DNA of 64,000 nucleotides, taken from Fodinibacter sp038330415 (lineage in GTDB: Bacteria; Actinomycetota; Actinomycetes; Actinomycetales; Dermatophilaceae). The stretch's first letter is position 1. Every line of letters begins with the position of its first letter. The position numbers and the translations under genes were made by a program. Below are positions 8,298-15,680 of this stretch, one piece after another. Where the stretch lies: positions 1 through 64,000 of the forward strand of contig JBBQNZ010000003.1 in assembly GCA_038330415.1 (NCBI GenBank), written 5' to 3'. Below the pieces are notes generated by a model. The model was given only the letters and a program-made list of their open reading frames with translations. It was not told the DNA's origin and searched no databases.

Positions 8298-9299
8298 TCA
8301 AGACTCGGCACCCTCGCCGTGGTGTGCACCGGTGAGCAGGGTGGCGTCGAAGTGGTTCATGTGACTGCCAGTGTGCAGATGGTGGGCGGCCTCGCGCCGA
8401 GCCAGTTGGGTGCGGTGGCGGATCAGCGCCAGGGCTGCGAGGGTGACCCCGCTGAGCAGGACCAGGGCGACGACGGAGGCTTCGGGGCCGAACGCCCCTC
8501 CGGTCAGCCAGGTCGGCACACCGGCCCGGGCGGTGCTGACGGCGATGGACCCGCCGAGGTCGCCGCCGGAGACGGCAGCACCGAACAGGTACCCCTGGGC
8601 CAGGTTCCAGGTGGCGTGCACGCCGATCGGCACCCACAGCCGCCCGGTCAGTGCGTACAGGGCGCAGAACATCACCCCGGCCACCGCCACGGTGGCTCCG
8701 GCGAGGGGGTTGGCGCCGGGGTTGGCCAGGTGCAGGCCGGCGAAGACCGCGGCGCAGGCGACGAATGCGGGCACGGCGCCGAATGCCCGCCACAGCAGGC
8801 GGAAGAGCAGGGCGCGCATCCACAGCTCCTCGGTCACGGCAGCCTGCACGGCAAGGCCGATCCCGGACCACGCCGGTGCCGCGCCGAGCAGGGTGATGTC
8901 GTAGGCACCGGTGGCGGCCAGGAAGCTCATCAGCACAGTCATCATCGCCAAGCCGAGCAACCCGCCGATGACCAGCTCTGCTGGTGCGGGCCGCAGTGCC
9001 AGCTCACCCGCATGGCGCCCCTCGCCGAGCCGGACGGCCAGGGCGTAGCAGACCAGAGCGAGCACACAGGCCCCGATCAGGCCGGCGAGCTGCACGGGAG
9101 CGTCTCCTGCTGCGAGGTGGTCGGCAGCCCACTGCAACGGTAGGCCGAACGCTGCCGCCGTGAGGAAGAACAGCAGCACCAACCAGGACAGGGCCCGCAG
9201 CCATCGCAGGCGGCCGGGGTGGAGCACCCGCCGTTGGCCCAGCTGCACCGGCGGCACGCCCCAGCGCGGCACTGCCGCGGTGGAAGCCAAGGTCGTCAT
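8298..9299 (-). CDS. CPBP-family intramembrane metalloprotease (Abi/CAAX-like)
   Basis: Protein of 333 aa with about eight hydrophobic segments. The CPBP signature is complete: EELWMR (Glu157, Glu158, Arg162), FAGLH (His190) and a later HATWN motif near 229, which are the presumed glutamate and histidine active-site residues. Family members cleave or modify membrane peptides, act in bacteriocin self-immunity, or serve as prenyl-protein proteases. The ATG at 9299 overlaps the stop of the 79-aa gene by ATGA. It is the last intact gene of a four-gene overlapping operon. The partner substrate is not evident. Confidence 0.88.
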   Translation of the reverse strand: MTTLASTAAVPRWGVPPVQLGQRRVLHPGRLRWLRALSWLVLLFFLTAAAFGLPLQWAADHLAAGDAPVQLAGLIGACVLALVCYALAVRLGEGRHAGELALRPAPAELVIGGLLGLAMMTVLMSFLAATGAYDITLLGAAPAWSGIGLAVQAAVTEELWMRALLFRLLWRAFGAVPAFVACAAVFAGLHLANPGANPLAGATVAVAGVMFCALYALTGRLWVPIGVHATWNLAQGYLFGAAVSGGDLGGSIAVSTARAGVPTWLTGGAFGPEASVVALVLLSGVTLAALALIRHRTQLARREAAHHLHTGSHMNHFDATLLTGAHHGEGAES

Positions 9300-9535
9300 G
9301 GCGTCGGCCGCGGCTCGGTGGCCGCCACGGAGATGAGCGTGACGCCGAGGTCGCGGATGCGCGCGAGGGTGCCGTGCAGCTCGGCCTGATCGGTCACGGC
9401 GCCGGTGAGGGTGGTGGTGCCATCCGGGTCGTGAGCCAGGGCCAGGCCGAGGGCGGCCGCCCAGTGCGGGTCGAGGTGGCCGCTGACCCGGATGACGTAG
9501 GCCGTCGGCCACCCGCGCGGCGGGGCGGTGGTCAC
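9296..9535 (-). CDS. small conserved protein of 79 aa in the CPBP operon
   Basis: The GTG at 9535 overlaps the stop of the DUF2306 gene (GTGA), and its own stop overlaps the CPBP start (ATGA), so translation is probably coupled on both sides. The protein is soluble, with core motifs YVIRVSGHLD, DGTTTLTG, VTDQAELHGTLARIRDLG and LISV. I recall similar unnamed 70-80 aa proteins in Actinobacteria and Chloroflexi with the pattern RV.GHLD ... G.V.DQA.LHG...RDLG..LISV. Function is unknown; the size and strand-helix pattern suggest a small alpha/beta fold. Confidence 0.78.
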   Translation of the reverse strand: MTTAPPRGWPTAYVIRVSGHLDPHWAAALGLALAHDPDGTTTLTGAVTDQAELHGTLARIRDLGVTLISVAATEPRPTP

Positions 9536-10215
9536 GAGGTGCCCACCACGGTCAGGACGGCCGGGACCCGGGGCCGGGCGTAGCGGTGGATGACGGCCTC
9601 GGCGACGGCGAGGTTGATCAGCCAGGCGGCGCCCAGGCTGAGGTCTTTGGTGAGGGCGCCGGGGCCGAAGACCGCCGGCCCGACGGCCAGGGTGAGCGTC
9701 TGCGTGCCCGCGGCGAGGGCGATGGCGTATCCGCGTGTCATCCAGGCCTGGTGGGTCGGCACGTCGCCGCGGCGGATCGCCGAGAAGCCGAGCACGATGC
9801 AGGCAGCCAGGGCCGAGCCGAACGTGAGCCGGAGGAGGTACGCGAGCTCGCCCGTGCCCGGCTGGCGGGCGTAGAACAGCGTCATCCACAGGCCGGAGAA
9901 CGCGACCAGCAGGCCGAGGGCCACGACGGCCTTCCCGGTCGTGCGGTGCCACCGCGGGTGGCGCCGACGCAGGCGGGATGAGAACTGGAAGGCGCCGAGC
10001 ACCGCGTACGGCACCGCGCTGAGCACGTGCACGAAGACCGGCAGGGGCGAGGCCGTCATCCGGGGGTTGTCGGGCAGCAGGAGGGGACCGCCGGCGAGCT
10101 CGACGAGCCGCAGCGACCCGGCGACCGCGGGGATGACCACGAGGGCGACCAGCGCGAACGGCACCCACCCGGTCGGCCGAGCCGATCGGGTGGGACGTGC
10201 ACCGTGGGTGGTCAT
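9532..10215 (-). CDS. DUF2306-like integral membrane protein
   Basis: Protein of 227 aa with six or seven hydrophobic segments. The conserved features of this family are visible: a helix with HVLSAVPYAVLGAFQFSSRLRRRHPRWHRTTGK, and later RRGDVPTHQAWMTRGYAIALAAGTQ. The His and Arg residues resemble a haem- or quinone-site arrangement, but no function is established. The ATG at 10215 overlaps the stop of the upstream membrane-protein gene by ATGA. Confidence 0.82.
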   Translation of the reverse strand: MTTHGARPTRSARPTGWVPFALVALVVIPAVAGSLRLVELAGGPLLLPDNPRMTASPLPVFVHVLSAVPYAVLGAFQFSSRLRRRHPRWHRTTGKAVVALGLLVAFSGLWMTLFYARQPGTGELAYLLRLTFGSALAACIVLGFSAIRRGDVPTHQAWMTRGYAIALAAGTQTLTLAVGPAVFGPGALTKDLSLGAAWLINLAVAEAVIHRYARPRVPAVLTVVGTS

Positions 10216-10901
10216 CGGTTACCGGCCGGGTCGAGCTCTGCCGGGGCGACACTGGTCGCGGGGTCGGTCGCAGCGGAGCGCTGCTCGCGCCACAGCGACC
10301 AGCCCAGGCCGATCATCGCGATGCCGTTGACCACGGCGAACAGGCGCTGGTTGACCATCGGGAGCAGGGGGATGGCCATCGTGAGGACTGAGGCGACGGC
10401 GAGCAGGGCGGCCGCCCAACGGGCGAGCACGCCGGCGCGGAACAGGGCGATGCCGAACACGAGGCCGCCGAGCAGGTACCCGGCGGCGACCACCATGTTG
10501 AGCGTCGAGAACAGGCCGAGGTCGGCACTCGAGCTGCTGTTGGTGGCCACGGCGATCACGCCGCCGACGTAGTCGGGTGAGGTCGCAACGATGGCCGGGA
10601 CGACGACCAGGGCGATCGTCTCGACGCACAGCATGGCCAAGTAGCCCAGGCTGAAGAGCAGGTAGCCGACCAGCCCGAGCAGCCCGATCTGGCGGACCTG
10701 GCGCAGGTACATGCCGGCGATGCCGGCCAGCGCCAGGGTGGCCATGGCGATCTTCATGGACTGGCGCACCGTCCACTCGGTGCTCTGGACGAAGTCGAGG
10801 GTGATCTCGGGGTGCTTGACCTGCACCGCGATGAACAGCGTGCCGGCGGCGACGGCGGCCAGGCCGGCCGCCCGAGTGAGCTTCGTGGTGGTGATCTGCA
10901 T
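10212..10901 (-). CDS. integral membrane protein, first gene of the CPBP operon
   Basis: Protein of 229 aa with about six hydrophobic helices and a short soluble C-terminus. I chose the ATG at 10901 because GGAGG lies 7 nt upstream; the longer frame to 10931 has no such site. The family is not firmly recognised; it resembles DUF4386-like or other small polytopic actinobacterial proteins. It heads a run in which every downstream start overlaps the preceding stop. Upstream, at about 10975-11010, are imperfect GGTGA/TCACC and CACCC/GGGTG repeats that could regulate it. Confidence 0.75.
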   Translation of the reverse strand: MQITTTKLTRAAGLAAVAAGTLFIAVQVKHPEITLDFVQSTEWTVRQSMKIAMATLALAGIAGMYLRQVRQIGLLGLVGYLLFSLGYLAMLCVETIALVVVPAIVATSPDYVGGVIAVATNSSSSADLGLFSTLNMVVAAGYLLGGLVFGIALFRAGVLARWAAALLAVASVLTMAIPLLPMVNQRLFAVVNGIAMIGLGWSLWREQRSAATDPATSVAPAELDPAGNR

Positions 10902-11070
10902 GACGGCCTCCGTGGCTTGCGGTGTGTCCACGGCGGGTGCCGGGGGACTGGTTCGAAACCTACGAAGCGGCGGGGTGACCCGGCATCACCCGATGATGTG
11001 ACCGGCTGGGTGAGATCGTGGGTCGTCAGGCGGCGAAGCAGGCCACGGGTCGAGAGGCTGCCTGAAGCCT

Positions 11071-12348
11071 CTATCGGACGCGTCTGATCGGGACCACGGC
11101 GAGGGCGCCAAGGAGAGCGCAGGTGCCCGCGACGAGGTACAGGACGGAGTAGCTGTTCCCGCTGATGGCGAGGACGGCCGGCGCGAGAGCGGGCGCCAGA
11201 GCAAAGGGCAAGGCCCCGGCGATGTTCAGCACGCCGAGGTCCTTCGCGGCGGAACCGGTGTCCGGCAGGACGTCCACCACGAGGGCGAGGTCGACGGCTG
11301 TGTACATCCCGAAGCCGAGGCCGCCGATGGCCATGCCGAGCAGGTAACGACCGGTCCCGCTGGCCGTGGCGATGATGACCAGTGCTGCGGCGTAGATCAC
11401 CGCGGCGGTGATGACGAAGATCTTTCGGCGCCGGAGCCGGTCGGACAGTCGGCCGGTGAGCGGTGAGGCGATGATCAGGGCCACCGACTGGGCGAGGGTT
11501 CCGAGGTAGATCTGGTGCGCGACCTCGCTCTGCGCGACTCCGACCTCGTCGATCAGGTAGTACGCCTGGTACGTCACCAGGAAGGCGTAGGCCATGACCA
11601 GCATGAACCGACTGGTGAAGGCCCAGGCGAAGTCCGGGTGGGCCCGTGGGCTGACGTAGAACGTCCCGACCAGCTGCCGTAGCGACCACGGTGGCTTGTC
11701 GCCCATGTCGAGCCGGCGGTCATGAAGGGAGGTGGTGAAGATGACGACGAGCACGCTGCCGACCATCAGCGGCGCCAGAAACATCATCAACTGGCGTCCT
11801 TCGAAGGCCTGGACCAGGTAGGTGGCAGCCACCGACGCGACCGGGAGGCAGACGCCGAGGATGCCGGAGACCAGGCCGCGCTGCACGGTGGGCACCTGGT
11901 CGGGCAGGATCGCGGCCTGGGCGGCGAGCAAGGCGTTGAGGAAGACCTGGGCGATGCACCACCCGACGAGCACGATGCCGATGTTGGGGGCGACGGCGAC
12001 CGTCAGGGTCCCCACGGCGCCGCCGGCAAGGCCGACGATCATCCACGGGCGTCGCATGCCCAGCCGCGAGGTCGTGCGGTCGCTCAGCCGCCCGAAGAGT
12101 GGGTTGCTCACGATCGCGAGCAGCGAGCCGGCTCCGGTCACCAGTGCGAGGTTCTTTGGTGCGTCGTCGATGCCGACGAGGTCGTTGACCTTCAGTGCCA
12201 GGGACACCAGCAGGGGGCCGAGGAAGAGCAGTGACCCGCCCGCGTAGGACAGGGTGTACAGCGTGACGAACCGCCGCCCGACCCGCGGCGGGTCAGGCGG
12301 CGCGACAGTGACGGCTCGACGTGTCGAGCCGAGCTCAGCTGGTTCCAT
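11071..12348 (-). CDS. MFS transporter (GPH/SLC45-like)
   Basis: Protein of 425 aa with about twelve hydrophobic segments. Signature loops are NPLFGRLSDRTTSRLGMRRPWM after helix 2 and ASPLTGRLSDRLRRRKIF after helix 8. The R-x-G-x-RRP form is typical of glycoside/sucrose-like symporters and related MFS members, so a sugar or glycoside substrate is plausible but unproven. The start is uncertain: the ATG at 12348 begins a plausible short N-tail, and an in-frame ATG at 12393 also exists. It is monocistronic on the minus strand. Confidence 0.85.
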   Translation of the reverse strand: MEPAELGSTRRAVTVAPPDPPRVGRRFVTLYTLSYAGGSLLFLGPLLVSLALKVNDLVGIDDAPKNLALVTGAGSLLAIVSNPLFGRLSDRTTSRLGMRRPWMIVGLAGGAVGTLTVAVAPNIGIVLVGWCIAQVFLNALLAAQAAILPDQVPTVQRGLVSGILGVCLPVASVAATYLVQAFEGRQLMMFLAPLMVGSVLVVIFTTSLHDRRLDMGDKPPWSLRQLVGTFYVSPRAHPDFAWAFTSRFMLVMAYAFLVTYQAYYLIDEVGVAQSEVAHQIYLGTLAQSVALIIASPLTGRLSDRLRRRKIFVITAAVIYAAALVIIATASGTGRYLLGMAIGGLGFGMYTAVDLALVVDVLPDTGSAAKDLGVLNIAGALPFALAPALAPAVLAISGNSYSVLYLVAGTCALLGALAVVPIRRVR

Positions 12349-12458
12349 GCTGCCTGCCGGGGTCGTCGGGTGGACCTGGCCAGGGACCAGCATCCAGCAG
12401 GAGGCGTGTGGTGCCAATGGTCATTCCGGGTGGCCGGGTCGGCAGGCCGAGGGGTGCC

Positions 12459-12710
12459 TCAGGCAGCGCGTCGCGACAACAGCCGAATCCGCACGCGGTG
12501 CAGCCGGGGCATGATCCCGTAGATCACGATCGGGACCGCGATGGTCGCGAGCACGAAGGTGCGCAGCACCGGGCCGGCGTCGGTGAGCCACGGTCCGATC
12601 GACAGGTTGAGCACCGTGAGCGTCGGGAAGACGGCGATCCAGATCATGATCGCCAGCTGGTGCTTGGTCGGGGGCCCGGCGTGCTGGGGGGTGCGTGGTT
12701 CGGTGGGCAT
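12459..12710 (-). CDS. small two-helix membrane protein of 83 aa
   Basis: Two hydrophobic helices (about 20-42 and 50-68) flank a short loop with LSIGPWL, and the protein ends in a basic tail LHRVRIRLLSRRAA. AAGGAG 7 nt before the ATG at 12710 supports expression. I recall similar 75-90 aa actinobacterial proteins, often beside redox or monooxygenase genes, with no known function. It is 89 bp from the second CPYC flavoprotein on the same strand and may be cotranscribed with it. Confidence 0.72.
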   Translation of the reverse strand: MPTEPRTPQHAGPPTKHQLAIMIWIAVFPTLTVLNLSIGPWLTDAGPVLRTFVLATIAVPIVIYGIMPRLHRVRIRLLSRRAA

Positions 12711-12799
12711 GATGAACTCCTTGCTGTTGTGTGAAACGGGTTGGCTCGCAACGGCGCTGGATGTTGGTGGTGCACCGATGGGATTGAACGGGGCGGGCC

Positions 12800-13753
12800 T
12801 CAGAGGGGGAGGCCGAGCCGGAAGTTGGTGACGGCGACAGGGAGGTCCTCATCGACGAGGTCGTTGTTGATGGCGATGGCGGCGGCCGAGCCCTCGCCTG
12901 CTGCGGTGATCACCTGAGCGCGTGGGTTGACGGCGTTTCCCGCCGCCCAGACCCCGGGGATGCTGGTGCGCCCGGTGGGATCGACGGCGACCCAGCCGTT
13001 GTCGTGGGTCGCGCAGCCGAGACGGGTCAATAGCGCGTCATTGGGAACGAACCGGGGCCGGACGAACACCGCGGCCCGGGGAACGACCTGACCGGTCACC
13101 AGCTCGACCCCGGTGAGGCGGTCGTCCTCGACCACGAGCCGGGCGACCCGGGCGTCGACGACGCCGATGGCGCGGGCGGCGAGCTGTTCGCGCTGGTTGG
13201 CCGTGAGCGGGTCGCCGTTGGCGAAGAAGACGACGTCGCCGGACCACTGACGCACGAGGTGGGCGTGGGCGAGGGCTTCGGGCGCACCACCGAGCACGCC
13301 GAGAGGTTGGTCGCGGACCTCGTGGCCGTGGCAGTACGGGCAGTGGAGCAGGTCTCGCCCCCACCGCTCGCGCACGCCCGGGACGTCCGGGATGTCGTCG
13401 CGCAGCCCGGTGGTGACCAGCACGCGCCGAGCTCGAAGGGTGGAGCCGTCATCGAGGTCGACGTCGAAGCGCATCCTCCCGGCGCCGGGGGAAACAGGGC
13501 GGGAGGTGATGTGCTCGACCCGGCCGGAGAGCAGGTGCCCGCCGTAGCCGGCGACCTCGTTCCGACCGGCAGCCAGCAGCTCGGTCGGCGGCAGGCCGTC
13601 CGAGCCCAGGAAGCCCTGCATGTGGGCGGCGGGTGCGTTGCGGGGCTGCCCGGCGTCGACGACCGCTACTCGCCGCAGGGCCCGGGTCAGGACCAGGGCG
13701 GCGGACAGTCCGGCGGCGCCTCCGCCGATAACCACGATGTCGTATTCGTTCAT
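12800..13753 (-). CDS. FAD-dependent thioredoxin-reductase-like oxidoreductase with CPYC motif (paralogue 2)
   Basis: Protein of 317 aa, collinear with the protein at 2520-3434. It has GGGAAG at 10-15, PRNAPAAHMQGFL near 38, HCPYCHGHEV with Cys138 and Cys141, and a C-terminal NPRAQVITAAGEGSAAA. As in its paralogue, the CPYCHG centre points to a dithiol/disulfide oxidoreductase of the GliT/HlmI-related group rather than classical TrxR (inference). The ATG at 13753 starts directly on the dinucleotide-binding strand. It is divergent from an XRE-cupin regulator, with a palindrome in the shared promoter. Confidence 0.86.
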   Translation of the reverse strand: MNEYDIVVIGGGAAGLSAALVLTRALRRVAVVDAGQPRNAPAAHMQGFLGSDGLPPTELLAAGRNEVAGYGGHLLSGRVEHITSRPVSPGAGRMRFDVDLDDGSTLRARRVLVTTGLRDDIPDVPGVRERWGRDLLHCPYCHGHEVRDQPLGVLGGAPEALAHAHLVRQWSGDVVFFANGDPLTANQREQLAARAIGVVDARVARLVVEDDRLTGVELVTGQVVPRAAVFVRPRFVPNDALLTRLGCATHDNGWVAVDPTGRTSIPGVWAAGNAVNPRAQVITAAGEGSAAAIAINNDLVDEDLPVAVTNFRLGLPL

Positions 13754-13784
13754 GCCACGAGAGTCGCCGCCCAGAGAACCTGCT

Positions 13785-13800
13785 GGCAACCGTTGTTGCC
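13785..13800. promoter_or_regulatory. operator candidate for the XRE-cupin regulator
   Basis: GGCAAC-CGTT-GTTGCC is a perfect 6-bp inverted repeat with a 4-nt spacer. It lies 32 bp from both divergent start codons (13753 minus, 13832 plus), where a repressor could control both genes. Confidence 0.55.
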
Positions 13801-13831
13801 GAAACCGGGAATCGCGCGGTGCAATGGCCGG

Positions 13832-14491
13832 ATGACGACACAGCACGCCAGCGCGTCGGCCCAACAAGGGCGATCGTCGGCCCACGGGTCCGGGTCAGCG
13901 GTGGCCGAGGCGCTGGAGAAGGTGGGACCGCGACTGCGGCGAGTGCGCGAGCAACGCGGGCTCACCCTGACCCAGGTGGCCGAGCAGACCGGCCTGTCCA
14001 AGAGCACCCTGTCTCGCCTCGAGACCGGGCAGCGCCGACCCAGCCTGGAGCTGCTGCTCCCGCTAGCGCAGGTCTACCGGGTGCCGATCGACGACCTCGT
14101 GGGTGCTCCCGAGGTGGGCGACCCCCGGATCCGGCTCAAGCCCCGGCACCTGAACGGGCGCACCGTGTTACCGCTGACGCGACCCGGTGGCGTGCAAGCG
14201 TGGAAGATCATCGTGCCGGCATCCCAGACGGTGCCGAGCCCGCGCGGACACGACGGGTTCGAGTGGCTGTACGTGATGTCCGGTCGGATGCGGCTCGTCC
14301 TCGGTGACCAGGACCTGGTGCTGGGTGTGGGGGAGGCTGCGGAGTTCGACACCCGGGTGCCGCACTGGTTCGGCAGCACCGGCGACGGCCCTGCTGAGGT
14401 GCTCAGCATCTTCGGGCGCCCTGGAGAACGCATGCAGGTGCGGGCGTCCGACGGCAACGAGTCGGCGCCGCACGAGGATCCACATCAGTAG
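13832..14491 (+). CDS. XRE-family regulator with C-terminal cupin sensor
   Basis: Protein of 219 aa. A low-complexity lead is followed by a helix-turn-helix (about 33-85: RLRRVREQRGLTLTQVAEQ, SKSTLSRLETGQRRPSL) and a cupin beta-barrel (about 115-195: GHDGFEWLYVMSGRMRLVLG, then PHWFGSTGDGPAEVLSIFG). This architecture is typical of small-molecule-responsive repressors. The start at 13832 gives a full HTH. No strong ribosome binding site is visible. It is divergent from the second CPYC flavoprotein and probably controls that gene and itself through the palindrome at 13785-13800. Confidence 0.88.
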   Translation: MTTQHASASAQQGRSSAHGSGSAVAEALEKVGPRLRRVREQRGLTLTQVAEQTGLSKSTLSRLETGQRRPSLELLLPLAQVYRVPIDDLVGAPEVGDPRIRLKPRHLNGRTVLPLTRPGGVQAWKIIVPASQTVPSPRGHDGFEWLYVMSGRMRLVLGDQDLVLGVGEAAEFDTRVPHWFGSTGDGPAEVLSIFGRPGERMQVRASDGNESAPHEDPHQ

Positions 14492-14604
14492 CACGGCGGC
14501 GTCGCGGCCGCAGGCAGCCCGGGCAGCGTCGGCAGGGGAGTTGAGGTTTGCCCATGCCGTCGGTGTCGCTCCTCCTGCACCGTCCGGACCGAAGGGAGCC
14601 ACTC

Positions 14605-15190
14605 GTGGGTGACCTCCTCGTGGAGTCCAAGCTGCTCGTCCCGCGGGCTCACGGGGAGCTGGTCCCACGCGGTCGGCTGGCAGCAATCGTCGATCGTGCC
14701 TCCACCTGCGCGCTGACCGTGGTTTCGGCACCGGCGGGCTTCGGGAAGACGACTCTCCTCCCAGCTCGCGGGGCTCGCACGGGGCGGCGGGCGTGCCACC
14801 GCTTGGGTGTTGCCCGACGAGCGTGACGCGGACCCGCGCCGGTTCTGGTCCTACGTCTTGCACGCCGTGGAGCGGTCAGCCCCGGCGCCGCCGTATCAGC
14901 ACTGGACCTGCTGGGGTCGGGGTCGGGGTCGGGGTCCCTTTGAGGGTGTCATCGTCGCCCTGGTGAACGAGCTGAGCGGCCACCCAGGAGAAATCACCCT
15001 GGTGCTGGACGACTACCACCTCGTCGACGGCCCCCCGATCAGCGACGACTTGGCCTTCCTCCTCGACCACCGAGCGCCACAGCTACACCTCGTCATCGGC
15101 ACCCGTGCCGACCCTGCCCTCTCACTGGCCCGACTCGGCGCCAGGGGCGAGCTGGTCAAGGTCCGCGCCAAGGACCTGCGTTTCGTCCCA
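14605..15190 (+). pseudogene. decayed MalT-type STAND/LuxR regulator, N-terminal remnant
   Basis: A good start (GAAGGGAG before the GTG at 14605) leads into LLVESKLLVPRAHGELVPRGRL and Walker A APAGFGKTTLL. The reading frame then breaks. One base is missing after GKTTLL (about 14760), a second shift lies at about 14880 between ERSAP and the expected GAAVSALDLLG, and a third falls in the GGGGTC repeat before FEGVIVALVNELSG. Walker B-like LVLDDYHLVDG and RADPALSLARL are still readable. Similarity ends near 15190 at AKDLRF, so the arm repeats and the LuxR HTH are lost. Confidence 0.75.
14913..14934 (+). repeat. GGGGTC tandem repeat, G-quadruplex-capable
   Basis: Four GGGG runs are separated by TC loops, fitting a stable two-nucleotide-loop G4. 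The repeat lies in the decayed MalT-type gene. In the ancestral frame it reads Gly-Ser repeats followed by a stop; in the shifted frame it reads Gly-Arg repeats. Slippage here is a likely cause of one frameshift. Confidence 0.6.
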
Positions 15191-15250
15191 AGGCCGGCCG
15201 GCGGCGCCGCGACAGGTCTATCGGCGAGCACGAAGCGAGGCGGGTCAGCC

Positions 15251-15631
15251 TCAGATCGGGGGACGGACCCCAGCTGGGTGCCGATGCTGGTGGGGTTGGT
15301 CGTCAACGATCTTGTTCGCGGCGTGATCGGCGTGGAACAGCGCCTCGTCCAGGAGCCGGCGCACATGGTCGTCGGCCGCGGCGTAGTAGGCGAAGGTGCC
15401 CTCGCGGCGGACGGTGACCAAGCCGGCGAGGCGAAGCTTGGCGAGGTGCTGGCTGACGGTCGAGGCGCTTGCACCGATCAGCTCGGCCAGGCAGTTCACT
15501 GATGTCTCGCCCTGAAGCAGGGCCCAGAGGATCTTGATCCGGTTCGCATCCCCGAGCAGCCGGAAGGCGTCGGCGGCGACCTGGACCTCGGTGTCTTCGG
15601 GCATCTCGAAGTCCGGCAGTGAGTCGTGCAT
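15251..15631 (-). CDS. ArsR/SmtB-family metal-sensing repressor
   Basis: Protein of 126 aa with a winged HTH: DANRIKILWALL, then the recognition region LAELIGASASTVSQHLAKLRLAGLV, then the wing RREGTFAYY. The C-terminal helix carries LLDEALFHADHAAN and the tail QPHQHRHPAG, which gives potential Zn/Ni/Co ligands as in alpha5-type sensors. The ATG at 15631 is fixed by a TACGAT -10 box 6 nt upstream (leaderless). It is divergent from a CDF transporter with a TGCGT/ACGCA dyad between them, the usual pairing of a metal repressor with its efflux pump. Confidence 0.9.
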   Translation of the reverse strand: MHDSLPDFEMPEDTEVQVAADAFRLLGDANRIKILWALLQGETSVNCLAELIGASASTVSQHLAKLRLAGLVTVRREGTFAYYAAADDHVRRLLDEALFHADHAANKIVDDQPHQHRHPAGVRPPI

Positions 15632-15637
15632 GCATCG

Positions 15638-15643
15638 ATCGTA
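15638..15643 (-). promoter_or_regulatory. -10 box of the arsR-type gene
   Basis: TACGAT on the minus strand is followed by 6 nt and then the ATG, so the message should be leaderless. Its -35 region would fall inside the dyad at 15659-15672. Confidence 0.5.
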
Positions 15644-15658
15644 GCGAGTTTGCGTATA

Positions 15659-15672
15659 TGCGTGAACACGCA
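15659..15672. promoter_or_regulatory. ArsR operator candidate
   Basis: TGCGT-GAAC-ACGCA is a perfect 5-bp dyad, with a further TGCGTATA copy just to its left. It overlaps the expected -35 of the arsR promoter and lies 9 bp before the CDF start codon. Confidence 0.5.
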
Positions 15673-15680
15673 GACACTAA

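Noticed and set aside
6810..9143. 777-residue open frame on the plus strand
   Set aside because: It runs through the DHA2 gene in the +2 frame and then antisense to the CPBP gene; Arg/Pro-rich without domains.
10975..11012. GGTGA/TCACC and CACCC/GGGTG repeats near the CPBP operon as a fourth copy of the dyad
   Set aside because: Sequence and spacing differ from the CCCGGTC-N4-GACCGG sites; kept only as a weak local repeat.
14913..14934. GGGGTC repeats as part of a CRISPR or satellite array
   Set aside because: Only four short direct copies without spacers, inside a decayed coding region.
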